Shown: piece by piece, positions 1-7,904 of the stretch | Position numbering within the stretch: position 1 is the stretch's first letter | Layout of the letters: every line of letters begins with the position of its first letter | Assembly (NCBI GenBank): GCA_036734085.1 | Contig: DAIMZF010000021.1 | Span: 1 to 37,735 of the forward strand | From: J038 sp036734085 | GTDB taxonomy: Bacteria; Chloroflexota; Anaerolineae; Aggregatilineales; Phototrophicaceae | Length of the DNA: 37,735 bases | Direction of reading: 5' to 3' | Notes under the pieces: model-generated | Seen by the model: only the letters and a program-made list of their open reading frames with translations | Told to the model about the DNA's origin: nothing | Database searches by the model: none | Position numbers and translations under genes: made by a program

Positions 1-743
1 AGAAGCGGGCGGCCTCCATCAACCGCGATGATGTCGCCCGTGCTGAAGCGCAGATGTGCCGCTACCGCGTATACCGCCTCCGCGACATCTTCCGGCTGAG
101 CGATGCGCTTGAGCGGTGTTTTTTCGCGCTGTTCGTCGATGATATGCGGTGGCATCCGGCGGGCGTATTCTCCATCCACCCAGCCGGGCGATACCGAGAC
201 CACACGCACAGTCGGCGCGAGTGCCCGCGCTAAAGAGCGCGTCATGCTATCTATGGCGGCCTTGGATGCACAATAGGCCACGTTACTACCGACGCCCGTC
301 CGCGCCGCGATGGACGAGATATTGACGATTAAGCCACTGTCTCCTGCCAGCAAAAGCGACTTTAACGCCCGGATTGAAGCGAACGCACCGCGCCAATTCA
401 CCCGGAAAATCTCATCAATCAACGCATCGTCCAGCGCGTCAAGGTCATCATGGGGGACAGGCCGCGTGATACCCGCATTATTGACCAAAATATCCAGCCG
501 TCCGTAACGCGCCTTAATCGCCTGCGCGAGTTCCGCTTGTGCCGCGCTGTCGTCCACTGGGGCACGGATGACCAGATGATTTTCTCCGGCCAGCAAGTCT
601 GCGACGGCCTGTGCTTTGGCGGCGTCCGCGTTGTACGTCAGCACGACATGCATCCCGGCGGCGGCTAGCCGCGCACTAATGGCACTGCCGATGCCACCGC
701 CTGCACCCGTGACAACCGCGACCCGCCCACTTAAATCACTCAT
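1..743 (-). CDS. SDR-family NAD(P)-dependent oxidoreductase (3' end outside window)
   Basis: Short-chain dehydrogenase/reductase, open to the window edge, so the last few residues are missing. Translating the minus strand from the ATG at 743 gives 247 residues without a stop. A Rossmann nucleotide-binding motif TGAGGGIG lies at about residues 13-20, an NNAG motif near residue 90, and the catalytic Ser (NISS) and YxxxK (YCASK) follow in the usual order, with an SPGWV segment and a VDGG end typical of classical SDRs. It starts 2 bases after the stop of the LacI gene and is the last visible gene of the minus-strand catabolic operon, so it probably oxidises or reduces a hydroxy/keto intermediate of that pathway. 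Substrate and cofactor preference cannot be told from the sequence. Confidence 0.93.
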   Translation of the reverse strand, partial: MSDLSGRVAVVTGAGGGIGSAISARLAAAGMHVVLTYNADAAKAQAVADLLAGENHLVIRAPVDDSAAQAELAQAIKARYGRLDILVNNAGITRPVPHDDLDALDDALIDEIFRVNWRGAFASIRALKSLLLAGDSGLIVNISSIAARTGVGSNVAYCASKAAIDSMTRSLARALAPTVRVVSVSPGWVDGEYARRMPPHIIDEQREKTPLKRIAQPEDVAEAVYAVAAHLRFSTGDIIAVDGGRPL

Positions 744-745
744 GG

Positions 746-1771
746 TTATATCTCACTTTCATAATGCATGGCTGTCCCGCGTACTGATTCCCGAATCTTT
801 AATGTGCCCGGAATCATGTGTACCTTTGGCGACGAGTCCGGGTTGTTAATCTTTTCTTCCAGAAGGGCCATCGTTGCCGCAATCATCGGGTTCACTTCCT
901 GGCTGATTGTGGTCAGCCGGAAGGCGTGCCATGCCGCCATCGGGATGTCGTCATAGCCGATGATGCTTAAGTCCTGCGGCACACTAACGCCGAGCGTGCG
1001 CGCCGCATCCAGCGCACCAATCGCCATAATATCATTCGCGCAGAAGATAGCTTCCGGCGGTGTGCTACCCGTCAGCAGACGCTGACACGCGGCATAGCCT
1101 GTCTCGTAGGTGTAATCGCCTTCTTCGCGCTGTGCGGATTGCCCGCCGCGCTCATGTAATCGCTGGAAGAAGCCCCGCTCGCGGTCGGTATTGGTCGATG
1201 TATTGGCCGTGCCACTGATGTAAGCCAGTCGCTTGTGCCCGGCATCCAGCAAAACGTCCGCCGCCAGCCGCCCCCCCGCGATGTTATCACTACAGACGGC
1301 GTTAACGGGCGTGCCGGGCACATAACGGTTAAACAGGATGACCGGTGTACCACGCTGTAAACATTCTTCCGCCATCTCCGACGAAAGCATGGCCGACATG
1401 ATAATGAGCGCATCCACGCGATGCGCCAACACCAACGGCAATAGCTCATCAATCTGCTGGTCGGGGGCAGGGCTGAATAACAAAGCCTGCCGCCCGCTAA
1501 TCTGCAACGCCTGTAAGAATTTATCCAGCACATAAGGGTAAAATGGACTGGTGACGTTCGCCATCACGATACCGATGATGTTGGTCGTGCGGGTGCTCAT
1601 CATCCGGGCGATGACGTTAGGGCGATACTTCAGCTTTTGCGCCGCCTTCAATACGCGATCGCGTGTTTCTACGTTGACCGCGTCGCTTTTGTCACTGAAC
1701 ACCCGCGACACGGTTGATTGTGACACGCCTGCCAGTTGTGCCACATCAAACGATGTCGCCGTTTTTGCCAT
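746..1771 (-). CDS. LacI-family transcriptional regulator (within catabolic operon)
   Basis: A 341-residue LacI/GalR-type repressor. The N-terminal helix-turn-helix covers about residues 7-26 (SFDVAQLAGVSQSTVSRVFS). A hinge helix follows (PNVIARMM, residues 51-58), with Met where many family members carry the leucine that wedges into a central CpG of the operator. The rest is a periplasmic-binding-protein-like effector domain starting at TNIIGIVM. Its start codon overlaps the stop of the upstream dehydrogenase gene (TGATG), so it is translationally coupled and co-transcribed with the operon it probably controls. I infer that it binds the palindrome TGCATACGTATGCA just downstream of the operon promoter, since the divergent LacI gene has its own different operator type. 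The effector is unknown. Confidence 0.95.
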   Translation of the reverse strand: MAKTATSFDVAQLAGVSQSTVSRVFSDKSDAVNVETRDRVLKAAQKLKYRPNVIARMMSTRTTNIIGIVMANVTSPFYPYVLDKFLQALQISGRQALLFSPAPDQQIDELLPLVLAHRVDALIIMSAMLSSEMAEECLQRGTPVILFNRYVPGTPVNAVCSDNIAGGRLAADVLLDAGHKRLAYISGTANTSTNTDRERGFFQRLHERGGQSAQREEGDYTYETGYAACQRLLTGSTPPEAIFCANDIMAIGALDAARTLGVSVPQDLSIIGYDDIPMAAWHAFRLTTISQEVNPMIAATMALLEEKINNPDSSPKVHMIPGTLKIRESVRGTAMHYESEI

Positions 1772-3063
1772 CAGGCTAACTCAGCTTTTTTGTAGCGCCG
1801 CACACGCAAATCACACTGTTCTTTATGCCCCATAAAGCCTTCCAACTCACACAGGCGGCTTCCGTATTCGCCGATGATTGCGCTGGCCTCATCCGTCAGC
1901 ACGCGCTGGTAGGTCACGGTCTTGATGAACTTGCCCACCCATAAGCCGCCCGTATACCGCGCCGCCTTGCGCGTGGGCAGGGTGTGGTTTGTGCCGATGA
2001 TTTTATCCCCATATGCGACATTCGTCCGCGCCCCTAAAAACAATGCGCCGTAATTGGTCATATGCTCCAGGAAATAATCTGGATCCCGAGTCAGCACTTC
2101 GACGTGTTCGCTGGCGATTTCATCCGCGATGTGTACCATTTCCTCATCGCTATCCACCAGGATGATCTCGCCGTAGTCACGCCATGACGCGCCTGCAAGG
2201 TCTGCGGTGGGGAGTACGGCCAGTTGGCGCTCAATCTCCGCCGGGATGCTCTCCGCAAGGTCGCGGCTGGTGGTCAGCAGTACCGCCGGGCTGTTCGGGC
2301 CGTGTTCCGCCTGACCGAGCAAATCAGTAACGCACATCTCAACGTCGGCGGTGTCATCCGCGATGACCAGCACTTCTGTCGGCCCGGCCAGCAGGTCAAT
2401 GCCAACCAGCCCGAATAGCTGGCGCTTGGCTTCGGCAACGTAGGCATTGCCCGGCCCAACAATCATATCCACAGGGGCGATGCCGACCGCGCCATAGGCC
2501 ATCGCCGCCATCGCCTGCACGCCGCCAAGAATGTAAATCTCATCCGCGCCGCCTAAGTGCATCGCGGCGATGGTCGCGGCGGGCAATTCGCCATTGATGG
2601 GTGGGGTACAGGCCACCACCCGCGCCACCCCCGCAACTTTAGCGGTGAGTACGCTCATATGGGCCGAAGCAACCATCGGGTAACGCCCACCCGGAACATA
2701 ACAACCCACACTGGCAACCGGAATGTTCCTGTGCCCCAGTACGACGCCGGGCAATGTCTCGACTTCAACATCGCGCAAAGCCTCACGCTGAACTTTCGCA
2801 AAGTTGCGAACCTGTGCCTGTGCGAACTGAATATCCGTGATGACCTGCTGGGGCAAACTGGCGATGATTTGCTCAATTTGTGCCTGATTTAGGCGGAATG
2901 CCTGCGGACTCCAGTTGTCGAACCGGGCGGATAGCTCGCGCACGGCATCGTCACCACGCGCCGCCACATCCGCCAAAATACTTTTTACTGTGTCCTGCAC
3001 TTTGGCATCCGCCTGTGCTTTTTCGTCTACAGTCTTGCCTTTTTTAAGATAGGTTACTGCCAT
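1771..3063 (-). CDS. Histidinol-dehydrogenase-family alcohol dehydrogenase (catabolic type)
   Basis: 430 residues, the usual length for the HisD family, which oxidises an alcohol to a carboxylate in two NAD+-dependent steps. The expected zinc ligands are present at Q251, H254, D353 and H413, and the catalytic pair E319-H320 lies in the segment IASEHVEV. No other histidine-biosynthesis gene is nearby. The neighbours are an aldolase, a lactonase and LacI regulators, so this is probably a catabolic paralogue, as with sulfopropanediol dehydrogenase HpsN, which belongs to the same family. The variant VPGGRYPMVASAHM at residues 123-136 is, from memory, typical of such catabolic homologues. It starts 6 bases after the aldolase stop with an AGGTGAG ribosome site, and its stop overlaps the LacI start. 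The true substrate is not known. Confidence 0.92.
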   Translation of the reverse strand: MAVTYLKKGKTVDEKAQADAKVQDTVKSILADVAARGDDAVRELSARFDNWSPQAFRLNQAQIEQIIASLPQQVITDIQFAQAQVRNFAKVQREALRDVEVETLPGVVLGHRNIPVASVGCYVPGGRYPMVASAHMSVLTAKVAGVARVVACTPPINGELPAATIAAMHLGGADEIYILGGVQAMAAMAYGAVGIAPVDMIVGPGNAYVAEAKRQLFGLVGIDLLAGPTEVLVIADDTADVEMCVTDLLGQAEHGPNSPAVLLTTSRDLAESIPAEIERQLAVLPTADLAGASWRDYGEIILVDSDEEMVHIADEIASEHVEVLTRDPDYFLEHMTNYGALFLGARTNVAYGDKIIGTNHTLPTRKAARYTGGLWVGKFIKTVTYQRVLTDEASAIIGEYGSRLCELEGFMGHKEQCDLRVRRYKKAELA

Positions 3064-3069
3064 CTCATC

Positions 3070-3837
3070 TCACCTCGAACTATCAATACCATCGTTTTTT
3101 AACTGGTTGACAACTTGCTGGGCGTGTTCCAGCAATAACATGCTATCGGTCTTTACCGTGATAAAGCGGAATCCCTGCGCCACCATCTGCTGTGCCATCG
3201 CCGTAGAGGTGGTAAATACGCCAGCGATGCGGTTGTGTCGCTGGCAGGCGTCAACGATGCGTACAATCGCGTCTTCGTAGGCGTCCGCCTGCCCTTGAGC
3301 AGTCAGCGACAGCTTTAAGTCGCCCGTGCCGACGAAGATACCGTCCAATCCCGGAACGCTGGCGATGTCGTCCACATTGGCGACAGCCTCTGCTGTTTCG
3401 ACCATTGCCAGCGTGATAATCTCCGTATTGGCGTGTGCGGCGTAGTCCGCCCCGGCGGATAGCACCGCACGGGTAGGCCCCAGGCTACGATACCCCTGTG
3501 GCGGATAACGACACGCGCCCACAAACGCCTCACATTCCGCGCGGGTGTTAATCATCGGGCAGATGACGCCATACGCGCCTGCATCCAGCAAACGCATGAT
3601 GCTTCCTGGCTCGTTCCAGTTCACGCGCACAAGCGGCACGGTGGGCGTATTGCCGATGGCCTGCAACATTTGGATAGCTGTCTCTATGCCGTGTAAACCA
3701 TGTTGCAAATCAACCGTCAGGCTGTGCCATCCGGCGTGCGCCATCACCTCCGCAGACCATGTGCTAGGGATGTGCAACCAGCCGTTGGTGACAACTTGCC
3801 CGGCAGACCATAATTGCTTCAATTCATTTTGGCGCAT
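3070..3837 (-). CDS. HpcH/HpaI-family class II aldolase
   Basis: A 255-residue metal-dependent pyruvate aldolase of the HpcH/HpaI (citrate-lyase beta-like) family, which cleaves 4-hydroxy-2-oxo acids to pyruvate and an aldehyde. Visible family residues are D43 and H46 in VDLQHGLH, R71 in VRVNW, and the metal ligands E147 (MVETAE) and D173 (GTGDLKLSL); GYRSLGP at 115-121 is also a family hallmark. The ATG is preceded by a GAGGAG ribosome site. The gene lies between the lactonase (10-base gap) and the dehydrogenase (6-base gap), which suits a pathway of oxidation, lactone opening and retro-aldol cleavage. Which hydroxy-keto acid it cleaves cannot be told. Confidence 0.93.
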   Translation of the reverse strand: MRQNELKQLWSAGQVVTNGWLHIPSTWSAEVMAHAGWHSLTVDLQHGLHGIETAIQMLQAIGNTPTVPLVRVNWNEPGSIMRLLDAGAYGVICPMINTRAECEAFVGACRYPPQGYRSLGPTRAVLSAGADYAAHANTEIITLAMVETAEAVANVDDIASVPGLDGIFVGTGDLKLSLTAQGQADAYEDAIVRIVDACQRHNRIAGVFTTSTAMAQQMVAQGFRFITVKTDSMLLLEHAQQVVNQLKNDGIDSSR

Positions 3838-3847
3838 GGGTTTCTCC

Positions 3848-4738
3848 TCAAAATAGCGGCAGTCCAGCCACTTTTAACCGTAGACGGTAGACCGAAGTCG
3901 AAGCGGTGATGTACAGGCTTTTAAAGTCCGCATCGCCCCAGATGAAGTTCGTGGTATGCTCCGGCATGATAATCCGCCCCAGACAGGTTGCATCCGGCGC
4001 GAATACATGCACGCCGCCCGGCCCACAGCAGAACAGATGCCCCGCGCTATCAAACTTCATGCCATCCGGCACGCCGACGCCATCGCCGATTGTCTGCGCC
4101 CACAGCCGCCCGTTTGTGATTGTGCCGTCGTCGTTGACATCAAAGACGCGGATGTGAAAGCGTGCCGTGTCGTTGATGAACAGTTGCGATTCATCGAGCG
4201 AGAAGCATAGGCCGTTAGGCTTCACGAAGTCGTCAATAAGCAGAGTCAGCGCGTGTGTATCCGGTGCGATGCGATAAACACCCGCGAAGCCTAAATCCGA
4301 CTCACGCGGGATACCGACGAACGGCTCGCGGCCACTCATCGGGTCGGTAAAATAGATTGCGCCGTCGCGCTTTACAACAATGTCGTTGGGGCTGTTGAGT
4401 TGCTTGCCCTGATAGTGTGTGGCTAACCTGCGAATTTCGCCGTCTGGCTCGGTGCGCGTCACACAACTGGACGCATGATGACACGTCAACATGCGCCCCT
4501 CGCGGTCATAGGTGTTGCCGTTGGCAAGATGGCTATTCGGTCGGATGTCCGTCAGCCCGTCGCGCTCGTGCCACTGGTAAATGCTGTTGCCGATGATGTC
4601 ACTAAAGCGCAGATGCCCCTCCACCGGATGCCAGATAGGGCCTTCGGTAAACTTGAATCCGGTCAGATGTTGCTCTAATTCACTTTCCGGCGAAACAACA
4701 TCCAGCAGGCGATTGTCTTTAACATCCAGCGTCACCAT
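3848..4738 (-). CDS. SMP-30/gluconolactonase/LRE-family hydrolase
   Basis: A 296-residue six-bladed propeller lactonase. Probable metal ligands match the SMP-30 family: E32 in FTEGPIW, N118 in NSPND, N175 in KPNGLCF and D225 in VPDGMKF. TDPM at 131-134 and SLDESQLFIND at 180-190 are also typical. There is no signal peptide, so it should act in the cytoplasm, opening a sugar-acid-type lactone. A clear AAAGGGG ribosome site precedes the ATG. It sits 14 bases after the MetE-like gene and 10 before the aldolase, in the same operon. The preceding enzyme should make a lactone, which suggests a sugar or sugar-alcohol-derived substrate, but this is inference. Confidence 0.93.
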   Translation of the reverse strand: MVTLDVKDNRLLDVVSPESELEQHLTGFKFTEGPIWHPVEGHLRFSDIIGNSIYQWHERDGLTDIRPNSHLANGNTYDREGRMLTCHHASSCVTRTEPDGEIRRLATHYQGKQLNSPNDIVVKRDGAIYFTDPMSGREPFVGIPRESDLGFAGVYRIAPDTHALTLLIDDFVKPNGLCFSLDESQLFINDTARFHIRVFDVNDDGTITNGRLWAQTIGDGVGVPDGMKFDSAGHLFCCGPGGVHVFAPDATCLGRIIMPEHTTNFIWGDADFKSLYITASTSVYRLRLKVAGLPLF

Positions 4739-4752
4739 TGTTTGTTACCCCT

Positions 4753-5901
4753 TTATTGCCACAACTTCACGGAGGCACGCCGAGCGCCTTCCGCCAATGA
4801 CTTGAGCTTGGCGTAAGCAATATCAGGATGTACCGCGCCGAACCCGGCAAACGTGCCGAAGCCGCAGTCCGTACCCGCGATGACACGCTCGCGCCCGACA
4901 ATATCGGCAAAGCGCAGGATGCGCTCCGCAATCAGGTCGGGATGCTCGACATAATTCGTAGTGGTATCCAGCACACCGGGAATGAGAATTTTATCATCGG
5001 GGATTTCCGCTTGTGTCCACACCTGCCATTCGTGCGCGTGGCGTGGGTTGGATGCCTCGAATTGCACGGCCTGTGCCTTAACGCTCAACACAATATCAAT
5101 AATCTCGTGCAGGTCAATATCGTGGGTGTGTGGCCCTTCGTAATTCCCCCAACACAGATGAATCCGCACACGGTCGGCGGGGACGTTTTCCAGCGCATAA
5201 TTGAGCGCCTCTACCTGACGATGCGCCGCTTTTTTAAACGTTTCTGTGTCATCATCGCGGAAGCGGATGTGACGCCCCATCGCCAGGTCGGGACAATCCA
5301 CCTGTAACACGATGCCCGCTTGGACAATCTTCTCGTATTCAACTCGCATTACTTCGGCCAGCGCCGCCAGATAGTCCTCGTCGTTTTTGTAATATTCATT
5401 GGGCTGGAAGACCGCAATCACGCCCGGCGATGCCGCGTTCATAAACGCTTCCGTCGCGCCACAGGCAGAGGCCGCCGCCTTCAGGTTGGCGATGTCTTTT
5501 TCCAGCGACGACAAATCTTTAATTTTGATCTCGCCGCGTACCACCGGGCGATGATATTTCGGCGTGCCGCCCTGTTGCGACAACCGTTCTTTGTAAGCAG
5601 GGAAGTCGTCCAGGTCTTTGGGCGTCGCGCGGGGGACTTCCGCAATCTCGAACCCGGTCAGGCGATGGCGGATGTATGTCGCATAGCTGATTTTGCTCAT
5701 CTCACCATCACTGATGATGTCCACGCCCGCCGCCTTTTGCTGATGTGCGACATCCTGCACGGCATCACGCATCACACGGTCGAAGGCTTCCGGGTCGTAA
5801 TCTTCGCCTTTGTCCTGCGCGAATAGCTGGTCGCACACGTTCTGCGGGCGGGGCATACTGCCGACGTGCGTCGTCAGAATCCGTTCTGTGCTGGTTTTCA
5901 T
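4753..5901 (-). CDS. MetE C-terminal-domain-like zinc methyltransferase family protein
   Basis: 382 residues, equivalent to only the catalytic C-terminal half of cobalamin-independent methionine synthase (MetE). The N-terminal half is absent, so it is not a canonical MetE. The zinc-thiolate site is kept: H248 and C250 (RIHLCWGNYEG), E282 (VQFEASNPRH) and C346 (AGTDCGFGTF). The family includes enzymes that transfer methyl or alkyl groups to a thiol, for example epoxyalkane:coenzyme M transferase. A folate- or alkyl-donor role in breaking down a methylated or otherwise alkylated substrate is possible but unproven. It lies in a tight operon between a cupin gene (29-base gap) and the lactonase (14-base gap). 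Its presence in a sugar-catabolism-like operon is unusual. Confidence 0.85.
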   Translation of the reverse strand: MKTSTERILTTHVGSMPRPQNVCDQLFAQDKGEDYDPEAFDRVMRDAVQDVAHQQKAAGVDIISDGEMSKISYATYIRHRLTGFEIAEVPRATPKDLDDFPAYKERLSQQGGTPKYHRPVVRGEIKIKDLSSLEKDIANLKAAASACGATEAFMNAASPGVIAVFQPNEYYKNDEDYLAALAEVMRVEYEKIVQAGIVLQVDCPDLAMGRHIRFRDDDTETFKKAAHRQVEALNYALENVPADRVRIHLCWGNYEGPHTHDIDLHEIIDIVLSVKAQAVQFEASNPRHAHEWQVWTQAEIPDDKILIPGVLDTTTNYVEHPDLIAERILRFADIVGRERVIAGTDCGFGTFAGFGAVHPDIAYAKLKSLAEGARRASVKLWQ

Positions 5902-5930
5902 AGTGTGTCCGTGTGTCCTTTGGCTAAACG

Positions 5931-6587
5931 TTACTTAGGTGGCTCGAAGTCTTCGAGATTAATCCCCTGATATTGCTTGAACATCTGTAACAGACGGGCG
6001 TGATGTTCGACTTTGTCCTGTGTGTAGGTGGGCGGGTGTACCATCTTGCCTTTGTCGTCTGCCTGATAACCTATCTCCGCCGCCTGCGCCTCTACTTTTT
6101 CCGGCCAGATGGGGTCTTTGCCGGTGAATACCTGATGCGATTCCAGCACGGCGAAGAACCAGCCAATCTCATCACCGATGTACTCAAAACTGCGATACAT
6201 TCCCGGCGGCAGAGAAATCATGTCCCATTCCTGCAGGTCGAAGTAGCCTTCCGGTTGGTCGGGGTCGGCATCGTTGCCCCAATAGAAGCGCCACGGCCCC
6301 TTGAGGATGAAAAAGCTCTCGATGTAATCATGCGTGTGCCACGCCGGGCCATGGCCGGGTGGCGACCAGCCCATGCCAATCTGGTAATTGTGCGGGTCGG
6401 TAATCGCCCGTTGGATTTCAAAGTCGGGGTTTTCGCTGGCAGTATCCCCGATGACTGCGTAATTCATGCGGTAATGGTTAGGTAACAGGCTATCAATAAA
6501 CATGATTGGAATGCCTTTATCTTTCAATTCCCGGAAGCGCATCACACGCTTCGCCATGCTATCGGCTGTTTGTTTGGGGTGCGCCAT
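5931..6587 (-). CDS. Cupin-domain protein, first gene of the catabolic operon
   Basis: 218 residues from the ATG at 6587. I chose this start because AAGGAG lies 6 bases upstream of it; a longer in-frame reading to 6644 would bury this ribosome site inside the gene and run into the operator. Cupin motif 1 is clear: H84, H86 and E90 in HTHDYIESFF, preceded by GHGPAW. Motif 2 (SLPPGMYRSFEYIG) has Arg132 where the metal-binding His normally stands, so metal binding may be altered. Single-cupin proteins in such operons are isomerases, dioxygenases or sugar-acid-binding proteins; I cannot choose between them. It is transcribed from the strong promoter at 6645-6673. Confidence 0.85.
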   Translation of the reverse strand: MAHPKQTADSMAKRVMRFRELKDKGIPIMFIDSLLPNHYRMNYAVIGDTASENPDFEIQRAITDPHNYQIGMGWSPPGHGPAWHTHDYIESFFILKGPWRFYWGNDADPDQPEGYFDLQEWDMISLPPGMYRSFEYIGDEIGWFFAVLESHQVFTGKDPIWPEKVEAQAAEIGYQADDKGKMVHPPTYTQDKVEHHARLLQMFKQYQGINLEDFEPPK

Positions 6588-6629
6588 GCGGAACTCCTTT
6601 ATGTGCAAGGCATCGGATACGCTAAAGAC

Positions 6630-6643
6630 TGCATACGTATGCA
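6630..6643. promoter_or_regulatory. LacI-type operator, perfect palindrome
   Basis: TGCATACGTATGCA is a perfect 14-bp palindrome with a central CpG, matching the general LacI-family operator pattern. It lies one base downstream of the predicted -10 box of the minus-strand operon, so it overlaps the transcription start, the classic place for repression. The LacI regulator encoded within that operon is the likeliest binder (inference). Confidence 0.7.
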
Positions 6644-6644
6644 A

Positions 6645-6673
6645 ACATTACTCAATCTGCGAAATTTTGTCAA
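6645..6673 (-). promoter_or_regulatory. Sigma-70-type promoter of the minus-strand catabolic operon
   Basis: On the minus strand, a perfect -35 TTGACA (6668-6673) is separated by exactly 17 bases from TAATGT (6645-6650). It points at the cupin gene and is followed at once by the palindromic operator. The -10 is only a partial match, which suits a regulated promoter. Confidence 0.65.
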
Positions 6674-6706
6674 ATATTCATCGGATATATTCGCCATGAC
6701 GAAAAT

Positions 6707-6735
6707 TTGCGCCTGTGTTAAATCCGTGTTATCGT
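6707..6735 (+). promoter_or_regulatory. Candidate promoter of the divergent LacI gene
   Basis: TTGCGC (6707-6712), 17 bases, TATCGT (6730-6735). Both boxes are partial matches. The LacI-type palindrome at 6746-6759 lies just downstream, in the same layout as the minus-strand promoter and its operator. Confidence 0.4.
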
Positions 6736-6745
6736 CATTTAATCT

Positions 6746-6759
6746 CGAAAACGATTTCG
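6746..6759. promoter_or_regulatory. LacI-type operator, second type (autoregulation site)
   Basis: CGAAAACGATTTCG is symmetric around a central CpG except for one base pair. It matches 13 of 14 bases of the core of the perfect palindrome at 7854-7873. It lies between the candidate promoter and the start of the plus-strand LacI gene, which suggests that this regulator represses itself. Confidence 0.65.
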
Positions 6760-6774
6760 TCCAGGTAGGGGAAT

Positions 6775-7788
6775 ATGTCTGCCACTATCCGCGATATTGC
6801 AAGACAACTCACGCTGTCCACTTCAACCGTCTCTAAGGCGTTGAATGGCTATGCGGATGTCGCAATAGAAACACGCGAATTAGTGCAAAAGACCGCCCGC
6901 GAACTGAACTATCAGCCGAGCGCCTCTGCACGCAACCTCCAACGCGGTCGTACCGATAAAGTCGGCCTGTTCCTGAACACGGCGGTTGATTATGTGGTGG
7001 ATTATCTATCCGGCATTCTGCCCGGCGCGGCGCTGACGGCGGAAGCCCTGAGCAAAGACCTGCTTGTTTATACCATCACGCACGACAACCCCGGCCACCT
7101 GCTGAAGGTATGCCGCACAGGGGAGATTGACGGCGTGATTTTATTCTCCACGCATTACGACAACGCCACCATCGAGACTTTGCTCAACAGCCGTTTTCCG
7201 TTTGTAGTGATGGGACGGCAGATTATGGATGAGCGCGTATCCTACGTCGTCCCGGACTATTACGGTGGTTCGTATCAGGCGACGCGCTATCTGATTGCGC
7301 TTGGACATCGGCGGATTGGCTTCACGACGCGCCCCCAGCTACAGACGGCCAGCATCGCCCGTTTGCAGGGCTACCTGGATGCTCTGCGTGATTGCGGCAT
7401 TGCGCCCAACGATGAACTGATTGTCGAGACTTACCTGGAACCCAACAGCGGCGTAGAGCCGACCAAGCGACTGCTCGACCTGCACGAGCCACCAACGGCA
7501 ATCTTTGCTTTTCATGATTTGGTAGCCGTTGATGCGCTTAATGTGTTGCGGGGCAGGGGGCTTCGTGTGCCGGAGGATGTGTCCGTGATGGGCTTTGATG
7601 GCTTGCGTGCCGGGTTAATGACCATTCCGCACATCACAACCGTTGCTCAACCGTTACAGCGCATCGGTGAGCGTGTACTGCACATCATCAATGAGCGTGT
7701 GGAAAATCCAGAGGCGGCAGTCGTGCAGGAGACTGTTCCGGTCGAACTCATCATACGGGCTTCAACCGCCCGTGCCCGTTACACGTAG
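6775..7788 (+). CDS. LacI-family transcriptional regulator (divergent)
   Basis: A 337-residue LacI/GalR-family repressor. The helix-turn-helix covers about residues 4-25 (TIRDIARQLTLSTSTVSKAL). The hinge helix PSASARNL (48-55) keeps the classic leucine that inserts into a central CpG, and a sugar-binding-protein-like effector domain starts at VGLFLN. The ATG follows an AGGTAGGGG ribosome site. Near-identical palindromes before this gene and before the next one (7854-7873) suggest that it controls both its own expression and the SnoaL/ABC-transporter unit. It is clearly different in sequence from the LacI protein in the minus-strand operon, so the island has two specific regulators. Confidence 0.95.
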   Translation: MSATIRDIARQLTLSTSTVSKALNGYADVAIETRELVQKTARELNYQPSASARNLQRGRTDKVGLFLNTAVDYVVDYLSGILPGAALTAEALSKDLLVYTITHDNPGHLLKVCRTGEIDGVILFSTHYDNATIETLLNSRFPFVVMGRQIMDERVSYVVPDYYGGSYQATRYLIALGHRRIGFTTRPQLQTASIARLQGYLDALRDCGIAPNDELIVETYLEPNSGVEPTKRLLDLHEPPTAIFAFHDLVAVDALNVLRGRGLRVPEDVSVMGFDGLRAGLMTIPHITTVAQPLQRIGERVLHIINERVENPEAAVVQETVPVELIIRASTARARYT

Positions 7789-7814
7789 CAACACAGCATC
7801 ACACATTGATGATT

Positions 7815-7843
7815 TTGATATGTTTTTTGTGACGAACTTTTTA
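7815..7843 (+). promoter_or_regulatory. Candidate promoter of the SnoaL/ABC transporter operon
   Basis: TTGATA (7815-7820), 17 bases, TTTTTA (7838-7843), in a T-rich stretch. The -10 is a poor match. Support comes mainly from its position just before the perfect palindrome at 7854-7873. Confidence 0.3.
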
Positions 7844-7853
7844 TTTTAGCAAG

Positions 7854-7873
7854 TTCCGAAAACGTTTTCGGAA
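7854..7873. promoter_or_regulatory. LacI-type operator, perfect 20-bp palindrome
   Basis: TTCCGAAAACGTTTTCGGAA is its own reverse complement over all 20 bases, with a central CpG. Its core matches the site before the LacI gene at 6746-6759. It lies in the leader of the SnoaL-like gene, 31 bases before the start codon, and is well placed to repress the transporter operon. Confidence 0.75.
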
Positions 7874-7904
7874 GCCGGAAATAGCCATTATTCAAGAGGA
7901 CTCT

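Noticed and set aside
1771..3063. Histidine biosynthesis role for the HisD-like gene
   Set aside because: Active-site residues fit the family, but no other histidine-biosynthesis gene is near and all neighbours are catabolic or regulatory.
5320..5826. Plus-strand open frame of 168 codons
   Set aside because: Lies fully antisense to the MetE-like gene, which has an intact zinc site; no ribosome site or family resemblance.
4753..5901. Ordinary methionine synthase
   Set aside because: Only the C-terminal catalytic half is present, at half the usual MetE length, and it sits in a catabolic operon.
6588..6644. Longer start for the cupin gene at 6644
   Set aside because: Would make the AAGGAG ribosome site and the palindromic operator part of the coding sequence and put the start at the promoter.
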